From contig CAZTAO010000116.1 in the NCBI GenBank assembly GCA_964611645.1, positions 1 through 7,994 on the forward strand: DNA of 7,994 nt, given 5' to 3'. This stretch comes from CAZTAO01 sp964611645. GTDB taxonomy: Bacteria > Armatimonadota > UBA5829. Below, piece after piece: positions 1 through 6,470 of the stretch (position 1 is the first letter of the stretch; each line of letters opens with the position of its first letter). The notes below the pieces were generated by a model. The model was given only the letters and a program-made list of their open reading frames with translations, did no database searches and was not told the origin of the DNA. The position numbers and the translations under genes were made by a program.

Positions 1-93
1 AGTATCGCTCAAGTCAGGAAGCCAAACAAGGTGGGGGTGGTTTGACGCTTACCATAGATACAGGATAATTGAACTTTGCTTCTGGCCGAATCT

Positions 94-120
94 AACTCAC
101 CAAACTCACCAAACTCACAA
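94..120. repeat. 9-bp tandem repeat over the ligase-AAA stop codon
   Basis: A 9-base unit (aaactcacc on the plus strand) is present almost three times, and the 3' end of the ligase-AAA gene runs into it. Because the unit is a multiple of three, each copy puts a TGA into the same minus-strand frame: the true stop at 117-115, then 108-106 and 99-97. The gene therefore ends in three in-frame stops spaced nine bases apart. The rest of positions 1-93 holds no gene that I can support and no convincing terminator. The only structure there is a weak CAAAC/GTTTG pairing around a G-rich run near 25-44. Confidence 0.75.
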
Positions 121-3100
121 TGATCTGGCACCGCTGAGATTGCGCTCACTCCGTTTCTCCCTTATTCCGCTGGTCACGACCGGAACTATACAGCGAGTAG
201 TCGGCATGTCCAACGATACCAGCGCCGTCTCGAAATGCTTTCGGCCAATGGCTAGCTCATCGGGCAATGCACTGCGGCTCATTCCTTCTTTGACACATAT
301 CCTCGCCGCCGTCTGGCAGAGGTACTCCAGATCAGCCCCGGACGCGCCGTCGGTGGCTGTGGACATATCGGCGACCAGCGTATCGACATCCATGCTCGGG
401 TCCAACTTGAGCGGTCTCAGATAATGCCGCAGTATGGCCGCTCTTCCGTTTTCGTCCGGTAGCTTCATCCAGACCACCCGGTCGAACCGCCCCGGACGTC
501 GCAGCGCAGAGTCTATAGACTTCGGGCGGTTAGTAGTTGCGAGGACGAACACGCCCGCGCGTGACTCAAGTCCATCTAGTAAGGCAAGCAACTGCGCGAC
601 CATGGACTGCTGATGATGGGCATCGGCCGTAGCTCGAGATGGAGCTATTGCGTCCAGCTCGTCGAATAGGATGAGCGACGGAGTGTTCTTGCCTGCCCGT
701 TCGAAGACTTCACGCAACGCCTGTTCGGTTGCGCCGACGTAAGGGCTCAGCAGTTCCGGGCCAGAGACAGTTTCGAGATGCGCACCGCATTCACCGGCAA
801 CGGCCCGGGCCAGCAGGGTCTTTCCTGTTCCGGGAGGTCCGGCTAGAATCACGCCGCTGGGTTTCGCCGTGACCCCTACTGCCTCAAATAGGCGGCCATG
901 TTTCATCGGCAGTTCAATCAGGTCTCGCACCGCCTCTACAGCAGCCTCCTGGCCGCACACATCGCCGAAGGTCGCGGGAGGAATCTGGCGAGGTCGCGTT
1001 GGCCGCGCCGGTACTCCGGATATCATCACGCCCGTGCCTTCGCTGCCCGATTGTGAATTACGTGGCTGCGCGCCACGTGCACCGAGTCTAGATGGCAACG
1101 GTGCATGTTCGGGCCAGACCCAGGCGGCGAGTCCATCGTCCCGTTTGTACACAAGCTGGTAGCCCGCTTCGTTGGGTGACAGGACATCCGGCAAACCCTG
1201 TATCGCAGTGAGTATGGCGTTCCTATCAAAGCACGGGCAGCAGTCCAGGAGTCGGTTCCTGCGCCGGTCCGCTTGGGCTATCAGTCCAGGTTTGTCTATG
1301 ATTACACATCCAGACTTATACTCTCCGACGCCATACCACTGTGGCTCGGTGATGAACGCTCCCTCCAGAAACCTTTGCGACGGGGTGATGCATATCGTCC
1401 GGCAGCCGAGGGCACAACCGCGGCGGCACCCTGCTGGACCTGTGGCTTTGCGTCTGCTCCAACACTGGCGGATTTCCTCGATACGGTTCAAGACGTTGTC
1501 GGCGGCGTATTTGTCTAAGTTTTCGCCATCAAGTGCTACTTCCGTCGTCTTCCAACGGCGCACCAGTGAAAGCAGATTCATAATCCGTCGATAGTTCTCT
1601 ACCAGCCCGCCAGCCACATGCAGTTCGAACCATACTTCCTTTCCTGCATCGTCGGTTGTGACGTTCAGGTTGCCGAGTTCAGCCAGCGCGTTCAGCCTCT
1701 TGCGAACGATTGGGAATGTGGGAGAAGTGCTTCGCGCGAATGATACGGTCAGACTGTGCGAACCCCCTGTGGCGCGGAGTGGCCTGTCTTGTTGTTCCGG
1801 ACACGAACTTACATCGCCCATCTTGGCTGCGCAGTCCCATCCTCGCCTGACATGTTCCGCAAGCCAGTTTTCGGCTATGCTGAAGATCCGTTCAATAGTG
1901 GAGGCGACCCGAAGCTCGGTCCTGATCGGGTCCTGACGGGCCGGGGAGTAATCAGTGAACATGGCTGCATAGGAGGGGTAGCGCGGGTCGACATCATCTT
2001 TGTTTGTTTTCCAGGCAACAAGCTTCCGGACGGCGACGCCGCAATCGCGGACGGCCTTGGTGTAGACCTCCCGGCGAATGACCTCAGACTTGAGCAGATC
2101 GGCAGCATCTATGGTCTGGGCGGGCAACGGAACGAGGTCTGTCACCTGTGACCACCGGAGGTCTGGTAGCGCGGCAGTCTTGTCTTCGCGGACCCGCAGG
2201 AATACTGTGTCCCGCATGCTGATGCTTGCTGCCTTGCCGATGGCCTGCCAACCTGACTCCCCGTGAGTTATACGCCATCGGCGGATTGGTTCGCCGTCGC
2301 TGTTGGCGGTGAGCAATTCATGGCAGGCCACCTCAACAACCATCTCCGGACGTACCCAGTGATACGGCAACCCACTCCGGCTGGAAAGATGGAGGGCACA
2401 TTCGCATGTGGAAAGCGCAAGGCGCTGGGCAAGTTCCGTCCTCTCCTCGCGGCTGAAGCCGATGTCCACGCGACCGATGAAGTGGAACGTGTGCGGCTCT
2501 GACATCAGGGCCAGCAGTACCTCGCCGATTCCTGACGCCGATTCCGTATACGCCACAACCGCCGCATCTATCGTCACCCGAGGCTTGACCTTGAACACCC
2601 GCCCATCACTGCAGCGAACGACAATGCCCTCCTCGCCAGCGTCCATTCTCCCTGCGAAGAACGCTTTTACGCCAGCGGCTCCGTCCACTTCGGTGAAATC
2701 TGCAGGATGAACCGTCCTGCCAGAACTCAACAACTCAGCAATCCGCTTGGCTCGGTCCGGGAATGGAACCTCCCGGCAGTCCCGGTCGCCATCCGTCAGA
2801 ATATCGAACGCTGCAAACCGCAGCCGATCTACTTGCGCGCCAGCCCCGCCACCCAGCGCTGAGTGCAGGTCGAAGACGCGCGGGCGGCCTGTATCCACTG
2901 TGGCATATAGTTCACCGGCGAGGACGCCTGTCCAACCAGATAGTACCCTGTCGGCTTCTTCGGTGACTGGAACGCCTGTTATGACCTTACCGTTGGGAGA
3001 GACGAGTAAAGCGCCATCGACATCCCTGCACAGAAACCACTGCTCGCCGTCAATCTTGGTGGATGCGATATGGAGTCCGGCGGGGATTGTCGAGGCGATG

Positions 3101-3249
3101 GCGTCCGGAGCCGCGCTTGTGTATGCCCCGGCGACATTCTGCTTGTAGGATGCGAGCACCGCAGCAAGCTCGGCGTCCTTCAGCGAGCCCGCGGGATACA
3201 TCATTCCAGAACCAAGTGGCCTGCCTCTGCCGGCAGCTACTATGCTCAC
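115..3249 (-). CDS. ATP-dependent DNA ligase (LigD/LigC type) fused to a classical AAA+ ATPase
   Basis: This 1044-residue fusion is the last gene of the five-gene unit. Residues 45-225 are a ligase nucleotidyltransferase domain: motif I KIDGEQ with Lys65 as the expected AMP-accepting residue, motif III ELYA (Glu113), motif IIIa FAAFDIL, motif IV EGIVVR (Glu207) and motif V FKVKP (Lys220, Lys222). An OB fold follows to about residue 372, with IGRVDIGF (258-265), WVRPEMVVEV (298-307) and the closing FLRVREDK (350-357), all as in LigD-type ligases. Residues 376-740 are unassigned and contain C608, C612, C616 and C620, then CCPC at 670-673. Residues 757-1015 form a AAA+ module: Walker A GPPGTGKT (804-811), pore loop PYVG, Walker B LILFDE (859-864), sensor Asn907, Arg fingers R918 and R921, and GASGADL (968-974). 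There is no transmembrane segment or FtsH protease part. The GTG start overlaps the previous stop as GTGA and has GGAGG seven bases upstream (3257-3261). Motif I has Gln where most DNA ligases have Arg. The domain calls are firm, but the substrate and the purpose of the fusion are unknown. Confidence 0.9.
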   Translation of the reverse strand: MSIVAAGRGRPLGSGMMYPAGSLKDAELAAVLASYKQNVAGAYTSAAPDAIASTIPAGLHIASTKIDGEQWFLCRDVDGALLVSPNGKVITGVPVTEEADRVLSGWTGVLAGELYATVDTGRPRVFDLHSALGGGAGAQVDRLRFAAFDILTDGDRDCREVPFPDRAKRIAELLSSGRTVHPADFTEVDGAAGVKAFFAGRMDAGEEGIVVRCSDGRVFKVKPRVTIDAAVVAYTESASGIGEVLLALMSEPHTFHFIGRVDIGFSREERTELAQRLALSTCECALHLSSRSGLPYHWVRPEMVVEVACHELLTANSDGEPIRRWRITHGESGWQAIGKAASISMRDTVFLRVREDKTAALPDLRWSQVTDLVPLPAQTIDAADLLKSEVIRREVYTKAVRDCGVAVRKLVAWKTNKDDVDPRYPSYAAMFTDYSPARQDPIRTELRVASTIERIFSIAENWLAEHVRRGWDCAAKMGDVSSCPEQQDRPLRATGGSHSLTVSFARSTSPTFPIVRKRLNALAELGNLNVTTDDAGKEVWFELHVAGGLVENYRRIMNLLSLVRRWKTTEVALDGENLDKYAADNVLNRIEEIRQCWSRRKATGPAGCRRGCALGCRTICITPSQRFLEGAFITEPQWYGVGEYKSGCVIIDKPGLIAQADRRRNRLLDCCPCFDRNAILTAIQGLPDVLSPNEAGYQLVYKRDDGLAAWVWPEHAPLPSRLGARGAQPRNSQSGSEGTGVMISGVPARPTRPRQIPPATFGDVCGQEAAVEAVRDLIELPMKHGRLFEAVGVTAKPSGVILAGPPGTGKTLLARAVAGECGAHLETVSGPELLSPYVGATEQALREVFERAGKNTPSLILFDELDAIAPSRATADAHHQQSMVAQLLALLDGLESRAGVFVLATTNRPKSIDSALRRPGRFDRVVWMKLPDENGRAAILRHYLRPLKLDPSMDVDTLVADMSTATDGASGADLEYLCQTAARICVKEGMSRSALPDELAIGRKHFETALVSLDMPTTRCIVPVVTSGIREKRSERNLSGARSL

Positions 3250-3956
3250 AACCTCTCCTCCGGCATCGCGAGTTCGAACGCTGCAAGATACACCACCAAC
3301 CGCATTGAATCATCTTGCACTCTGCCGTCCAGAAACCCGCGATACTTGGAACCATTGCGTTCCAGAATCAGTGGACCATTGCCTCGCCTGCCGGAGCCGA
3401 CCCGCGCCATAGCATTTCGTTCGGCGAGAAAGGAAGCCATGCCATACAGGAAATCGAACTCAAGCGCGTTGGAGTGCATTACCTGGTAGGCCCTGGTCAG
3501 CGCGTAGGTTCGCAAGACATCGGCACGTGGTAACAGCGCGCCAGACCAGACCGGGGACGCAAGAAGATTCGACGGGCGGACTGTCAGTGGCCTGCGGTCC
3601 ATTTCCAAGCCATCCGAACCGCACCTCACTTCCACAACGGACGGGGCGTACAGAACTTTGCCGTCGCCATCCAAATGAACCCTATCACACTGCCCGGTAG
3701 CCCGACCGGTCATCTCAATGTCAGTCTCGGGATCCTCGGCAATTAGCGCACGGGCCAGTTCGTCAGGATCAGGGTACCGTGCAAACAGCCCTTCCGCGCT
3801 GTTGCGCTGTGTGGCTCGAATCCTGCGCGTGTTTTGCACAGGCTTGCCCTCCAGGTCCTGGTGCAGCCGTTTGGTAGTTTCACCCACCGGAACCAGCAGA
3901 ACCGTGGCGTCACGCCCCCGGTGGTCTGCCAGCCGGATTCCACGAACCCTTACCAC
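3246..3956 (-). CDS. Unknown protein, fourth gene of the unit; possible paralogue of the gene before it
   Basis: About 236 residues from the preferred GTG start. I do not recognise the family and see no signal peptide, membrane segment or catalytic motif. It appears soluble and Arg/Glu-rich. Residues 127-159 (RPSNLLASPV ... ADVLRTYALTRAYQV) line up with residues 83-117 of the preceding gene product (TLRNLVATVG ... ADEMLEHTVLKAYAL). A second shared motif, RLHQDLEGKPV, resembles QLYEDLDGNSV there. I infer two diverged members of one family, perhaps acting as a heterodimer. The chosen GTG (3956) overlaps the upstream stop (TAA, 3952-3950). Another GTG at 4007 has a purine-rich stretch in front, but would give a 58-base overlap and a low-complexity Arg/Gly/Trp leader, so I favour 3956. 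The stop overlaps the GTG of the ligase-AAA gene as GTGA, which implies translational coupling and a shared job. Confidence 0.78.
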   Translation of the reverse strand: MVRVRGIRLADHRGRDATVLLVPVGETTKRLHQDLEGKPVQNTRRIRATQRNSAEGLFARYPDPDELARALIAEDPETDIEMTGRATGQCDRVHLDGDGKVLYAPSVVEVRCGSDGLEMDRRPLTVRPSNLLASPVWSGALLPRADVLRTYALTRAYQVMHSNALEFDFLYGMASFLAERNAMARVGSGRRGNGPLILERNGSKYRGFLDGRVQDDSMRLVVYLAAFELAMPEERL

Positions 3957-4579
3957 GATCCACCCCCCACCCCATCCGCGCCGGCGTTCATCTGCCAATC
4001 GTCCCACAGGTCTTCCTCATCGTCCATTTCATCTTCCAGGACAATGGGTTGGTCGAGGCGTACAAACTCAACAAGGCATGGCCTGCACTGCAGCAGGAAT
4101 ACTCCATTGTGGTTGGAGAACAAGAATGCTGGGTTGTCTGTTACGGATGCGCGCGGTCGGTAGGCGACCCGGTAGATGTCGCCGTCCGAGAGTGAGTCTC
4201 TCAAGTCCCGAGCCATTGCCATTGGAATGAGAGCGTAGGCTTTCAAGACCGTATGCTCCAGCATTTCATCTGCGGACACAGGCCCGACTGGCCTCTGCGG
4301 TCTACCGACCGTTGCCACCAGGTTGCGCAGGGTCGCGCCAGTTTCGTCGGTCTGCATTACATCGCCATGCTCGACGCTGTTGCCGTCCAGGTCTTCGTAC
4401 AGTTGTGCGACCGCCCCAGAATGCAGAACCAGCCCATCATAAGTTAACAGCGCCCGACTGCATTCGCGTCCCAGGGAGTCTACCGCCAGTTTCTTGGTAA
4501 CTCTCTGGCGGGTCTTGCGATTAATCGGGTGCATGCTAAACTCGGAGATGCCGCCGTCTGTTTCGAGAAGTATCGCCAT
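3950..4579 (-). CDS. Unknown protein with acidic C-terminal tail, third gene of the unit
   Basis: About 209 residues starting MAILLETDGGISEF. The ATG lies two bases after the amidotransferase TGA (TGAGCATG) and has a GGGAGG stretch about 14 bases upstream. An in-frame start at 4702 exists, but it would put 40 residues inside the amidotransferase gene, so it is rejected. I recognise no family. Visible parts are LLTYDGLVLH (45-54), LYEDLDGNSV (60-69), a central helix-rich part with ADEMLEHTVLKAYAL (103-117), a C-x-x-C pair (LQCRPCL, Cys165 and Cys168), and a very acidic tail (LEDEMDDEEDLWDD, about 181-194). The central part resembles the next gene's product, so the two may be diverged paralogues. 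The acidic tail could bind a basic partner or imitate nucleic acid, which is inference only. No membrane or export signal is seen. Confidence 0.8.
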   Translation of the reverse strand: MAILLETDGGISEFSMHPINRKTRQRVTKKLAVDSLGRECSRALLTYDGLVLHSGAVAQLYEDLDGNSVEHGDVMQTDETGATLRNLVATVGRPQRPVGPVSADEMLEHTVLKAYALIPMAMARDLRDSLSDGDIYRVAYRPRASVTDNPAFLFSNHNGVFLLQCRPCLVEFVRLDQPIVLEDEMDDEEDLWDDWQMNAGADGVGGGSW

Positions 4580-4581
4580 GC

Positions 4582-5403
4582 TCACGGTTTCTGCCTCCCG
4601 TCGCGGTCGGCCCGATGTGGGATTGGGCATGACGTGAGGGACATGGCCGGGTGTGTTTCCACTGCCACGAGTGTCCACGGCTTTACCCGTATCTCCTCCC
4701 AACCAGCTTCCAACCCGATGGCGTCATCCAGTATCGCCAATTCGGATGCATAGGCAATGAGTCCACGAGCTTCATGCCGCCACACTTCCAGCGGCTGGTT
4801 GCCCTTCACCAGCAGTATCTTAGTCGGGTCGCTTGTGGCCACGGCTACGACCGACAGCCTCCCGCGACAAAGTGACAGGTCACTGACGAAGCCTGCCGGG
4901 TCGATGGCTGAACCTGTCAGGTTCTTCTCAGCCATACGCAGGAGTACTTCGCTGTCCACCTCCGCCTCTCGCTTCAGACCCATCAGGCGCGACAGGGTAT
5001 GGTGGTTCGTCACCGTACCGTTGTGGGTCAGCAAAATAACGCCGCGGCTCGGACCGATTCCGTGACTCTGGTGTTCACCACCCGAACACAGCGGATGGTT
5101 GTTGGCATTGTCGAGATGGCTCCCCCGCGTCGGCCACCGCGTGTGGCCCATCAGCAAGGTCGTGTCACTATCGAGCCTCTCCAGAACCGCACGGTAGTCC
5201 CGACTCCGCACGAACGCAGAGGCAGGAACCGGCGCCTTGGCAACATAACTCTCTGCAGTGGCCGATATCAGAGCCAGGCCCGTTGCATGTGGCCCCCGGT
5301 GTTCACTGCCAACCAAGAGCCTGCCGAACAATTCCCCAATCTCGCGCAACTCTCGTGCGTTCCTCGGAAGCTCTGAGATCACTGTACCTGCTAGTCCGCA
5401 CAT
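4582..5403 (-). CDS. Stand-alone class II glutamine amidotransferase (Ntn hydrolase)
   Basis: A 273-residue protein of the GlmS/PurF/AsnB glutaminase type. These domains hydrolyse glutamine at an N-terminal Cys and pass ammonia to a partner synthase site. The hallmarks are in order: MCGLAG, giving a terminal Cys after Met removal; HRGPHATG (35-42); GHTRWPTRG (86-94) with the glutamine-binding Arg89; NNHP (101-104); THNGTVTN (126-133) with the oxyanion-hole Asn128 and Gly129; and EVDSEVL (148-154) with Asp150. The length covers only the glutaminase domain. There is no SIS, phosphoribosyltransferase or PP-loop synthase domain, so any acceptor chemistry must come from another protein, and the ligase-fold gene downstream is the obvious candidate. 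The start is fixed by the Cys and by GGAGG at 5414-5418. Only three bases separate it from the upstream stop (TGACCTATG), and the next gene starts two bases after its own stop. It could instead be a free amidase or peptidase of the same fold. Confidence 0.92.
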   Translation of the reverse strand: MCGLAGTVISELPRNARELREIGELFGRLLVGSEHRGPHATGLALISATAESYVAKAPVPASAFVRSRDYRAVLERLDSDTTLLMGHTRWPTRGSHLDNANNHPLCSGGEHQSHGIGPSRGVILLTHNGTVTNHHTLSRLMGLKREAEVDSEVLLRMAEKNLTGSAIDPAGFVSDLSLCRGRLSVVAVATSDPTKILLVKGNQPLEVWRHEARGLIAYASELAILDDAIGLEAGWEEIRVKPWTLVAVETHPAMSLTSCPIPHRADRDGRQKP

Positions 5404-5406
5404 AGG

Positions 5407-5634
5407 TCAATTACCTCCCTTGCCGACCAGCGCTTCACCAGCCATATAGTCGACCGCTTCGCTGGCGGTTGGAAAAGCGTCCTCGGTAATGGTCAGGTGT
5501 CCGGCCAGCGAGGTATGCACAGTGCGCACCAGGTAGATATCTACGCTATAACGCAGCCGGAGAAGTGTATACTCAGAACCTGCCCTGTTGCCTTCGCCGT
5601 TCATTTTCAGTAGTTTCGTGCTCTGTCCGCGCAT
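5407..5634 (-). CDS. Small unknown protein, first gene of the unit
   Basis: A 75-residue product that I do not recognise. After a basic, polar N-terminus (about residues 1-20) it has a strand-rich stretch (EYTLLRLRYSVDIYLVRTVH, 21-40), a short turn, and a helix (TASEAVDYMAGEAL, about 56-69). This suggests a compact beta-beta-alpha fold. There are no Cys or His clusters and no membrane segment. It is supported as a real gene by a strong ribosome binding site (GGAGG at 5644-5648, nine bases before the ATG), by the three-base gap to the amidotransferase, and by lying at the head of the packed unit. It could be an accessory subunit or a regulator of the complex, but nothing in the sequence decides this. 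Confidence 0.72.
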   Translation of the reverse strand: MRGQSTKLLKMNGEGNRAGSEYTLLRLRYSVDIYLVRTVHTSLAGHLTITEDAFPTASEAVDYMAGEALVGKGGN

Positions 5635-5889
5635 TAGGAGTCACCTCCCGTGCCAGTCTCACCGGGCACCTCATCGACGATGAAGCCTGCCCAAATCTGT
5701 CTTCTCCGCCCATCTCAGCAAGGCGCGACACAATTATCAGAATACTTGCCACTGAGCCTGAGGGTAGTGTTTTGAGGCTAAAACAGTGGTTGCGAGGACA
5801 GGAAATGTGGGAGAGAAGTGGATAGAAACTAGGGAAGTGGATGTAAATGTGATGTCAGTGGCATTTTTGCACTAATCGCACGTTACACA
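5635..5889 (-). promoter_or_regulatory. Intergenic control region upstream of the five-gene unit
   Basis: This 255-base gap holds no supportable gene and is visibly more AT-rich around 5725-5885 than its surroundings. It must carry the leader of the five-gene unit unless that is read through from 5890-6288. A possible minus-strand -10 box is GATAAT (plus-strand attatc, 5733-5738), about 100 bases before the first ATG. At 17 bases upstream of it I see no good -35 box, so the promoter is tentative. The region also contains the inverted repeat and the AGTGG series listed separately. The last 20 bases before the ATG carry the GGAGG ribosome binding site. Confidence 0.45.
5747..5863. repeat. Perfect 9-bp inverted repeat with phased AGTGG copies
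   Basis: TGCCACTGA at 5747-5755 and its exact reverse complement TCAGTGGCA at 5855-5863 flank about 100 bases of AT-leaning sequence. Between and within them AGTGG occurs in the same orientation at 5785, 5817, 5836 and 5857, at intervals of 32, 19 and 21 bases, close to 3, 2 and 2 helical turns. The middle two copies are part of a longer direct repeat, GAAGTGGAT (5815-5823 and 5834-5842). The position directly upstream of the unit fits operator sites for a DNA-binding protein. The binding role is inferred. Confidence 0.4.
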
Positions 5890-6288
5890 TCAGAAATCGC
5901 CGTCGAGTGATGCAAACGGCAAGTTGGTCAGCACTATTACATCACCGTCGGCGCGGTCCACAACGGTCCTGCACAAGCTGCAATAGTTCTGTCCTGGCGC
6001 GAGTACATGCCTTCCACATCCACGACACTGTCTCCACATGGATGCGGGCTTAGCTGGCTCGTGATGCACCGGGACATCCTGTTGGCCCCGCTGGACTGGC
6101 TCCCCGAGTTGCCGCCGCCAGAGATTTGCCGACCATGTCTTTTTCAGTCGGTACACCTGGCGCTGAGATAGTTTGGCCTGAATGGCAACCTCTTCAACCG
6201 ACAATCCCTGGTCGAATATAGGCGGATACGCCGCTGGGATGAGTCTGTAAGGCAGACGTGAAGAAGCCGGAGGAATCCGAAGCAACAA
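5890..6288 (-). CDS. Small helix-turn-helix and zinc-ribbon protein, possible regulator
   Basis: Up to 132 residues. Residues 29-50 (LSVEEVAIQAKLSQ, then RQVYRLKK) form a homeodomain-like helix-turn-helix: a helix entering at SVEEVA, a turn at KLS, and a recognition helix QRQVYRLKK. Residues 88-106 hold C-x2-C, eleven residues, C-x2-C (CRGCG ... YCSLC), a short zinc ribbon. The gene is therefore a probable DNA-binding protein. It lies on the same strand as the five-gene unit, 255 bases upstream, so it could control the unit or simply be its neighbour. The start is weak: the only usable codons near the N-terminus are TTG (6288 or 6285), no ribosome binding site stands before them, and an in-frame stop lies at about 6321-6319. 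The N-terminus is therefore uncertain, and a decayed or truncated gene is possible. The C-terminal 25 residues have no recognisable motif. Confidence 0.55.
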   Translation of the reverse strand: MLLRIPPASSRLPYRLIPAAYPPIFDQGLSVEEVAIQAKLSQRQVYRLKKTWSANLWRRQLGEPVQRGQQDVPVHHEPAKPASMWRQCRGCGRHVLAPGQNYCSLCRTVVDRADGDVIVLTNLPFASLDGDF

Positions 6289-6304
6289 CAGGGAGAGTGG
6301 AGTG

Positions 6305-6421
6305 ATGGCCAGAAGGAACTATTGGATCCGTTGTATGCTTGCAGTTGTTTTGACTACCCTAACGCTCAAATCCCGGTACACAGTCAAGCACGAAGGACAA
6401 TCCTTCACGGAAGAAGAATAG
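6305..6421 (+). CDS. Possible 38-residue small protein or leader peptide
   Basis: ATG at 6305, TAG at 6419-6421, with a purine-rich GGGAGAG (6290-6296) eight bases upstream. The product has a basic start (MARRNYWIRC), a short hydrophobic run (MLAVVLTTLTL) and a charged end (HEGQSFTEEE), like a tiny membrane-anchored or leader peptide. It ends about 50 bases before the start of the PAAR-type gene and could share its transcript. It is too short for composition to be informative and I know of no homologue, so it may be a chance ORF. If it is not translated, the gap 6289-6470 is simply the leader of the exported protein's gene. Confidence 0.3.
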   Translation: MARRNYWIRCMLAVVLTTLTLKSRYTVKHEGQSFTEEE

Positions 6422-6456
6422 ATGAGTAGGTTGATTTTGCGCCGACCAACGCAGCG

Positions 6457-6462
6457 AAGGAG
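6457..6462 (+). promoter_or_regulatory. Ribosome binding site that decides the start of the PAAR-type gene
   Basis: AAGGAG lies eight bases before the ATG at 6471 but only two before the in-frame GTG at 6465. The spacing supports the ATG, which drops two residues from the longest frame. Confidence 0.8.
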
Positions 6463-6470
6463 ATGTGGCT

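Noticed and set aside
94..120. TGA recoding as Trp
   Set aside because: TGG encodes Trp in the genes here, and the in-frame TGAs fall only at gene ends.
115..981. FtsH protease identity for the AAA+ part
   Set aside because: There are no transmembrane segments and no HExxH zinc protease motif. Only the ATPase module is shared.
1756..2151. Open frame of 131 codons on the plus strand inside the ligase-AAA gene
   Set aside because: It is antisense to a gene with firm motifs and encodes no recognisable domain. The same applies to the plus-strand frames at 140-424, 869-1162, 2747-3148 and 3070-3489.
3957..4007. Longer N-terminus for the fourth gene, GTG at 4007
   Set aside because: There is a purine-rich stretch upstream, but those bases encode the acidic tail of the previous protein. 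The overlap would be 58 bases, and the added residues are low-complexity. It remains possible.
4580..4702. Longer N-terminus for the third gene of the unit, starting at 4702
   Set aside because: It would overlap the amidotransferase by about 120 bases. The ATG at 4579 directly after the upstream stop fits the packing of the unit.
4582..5403. GlmS or asparagine synthetase identity
   Set aside because: The chain stops after the glutaminase domain. No SIS or PP-loop synthase domain is present.
5565..5825. Plus-strand frame across the control region
   Set aside because: There is no ribosome binding site or recognisable motif, and it runs over the first gene and its leader.
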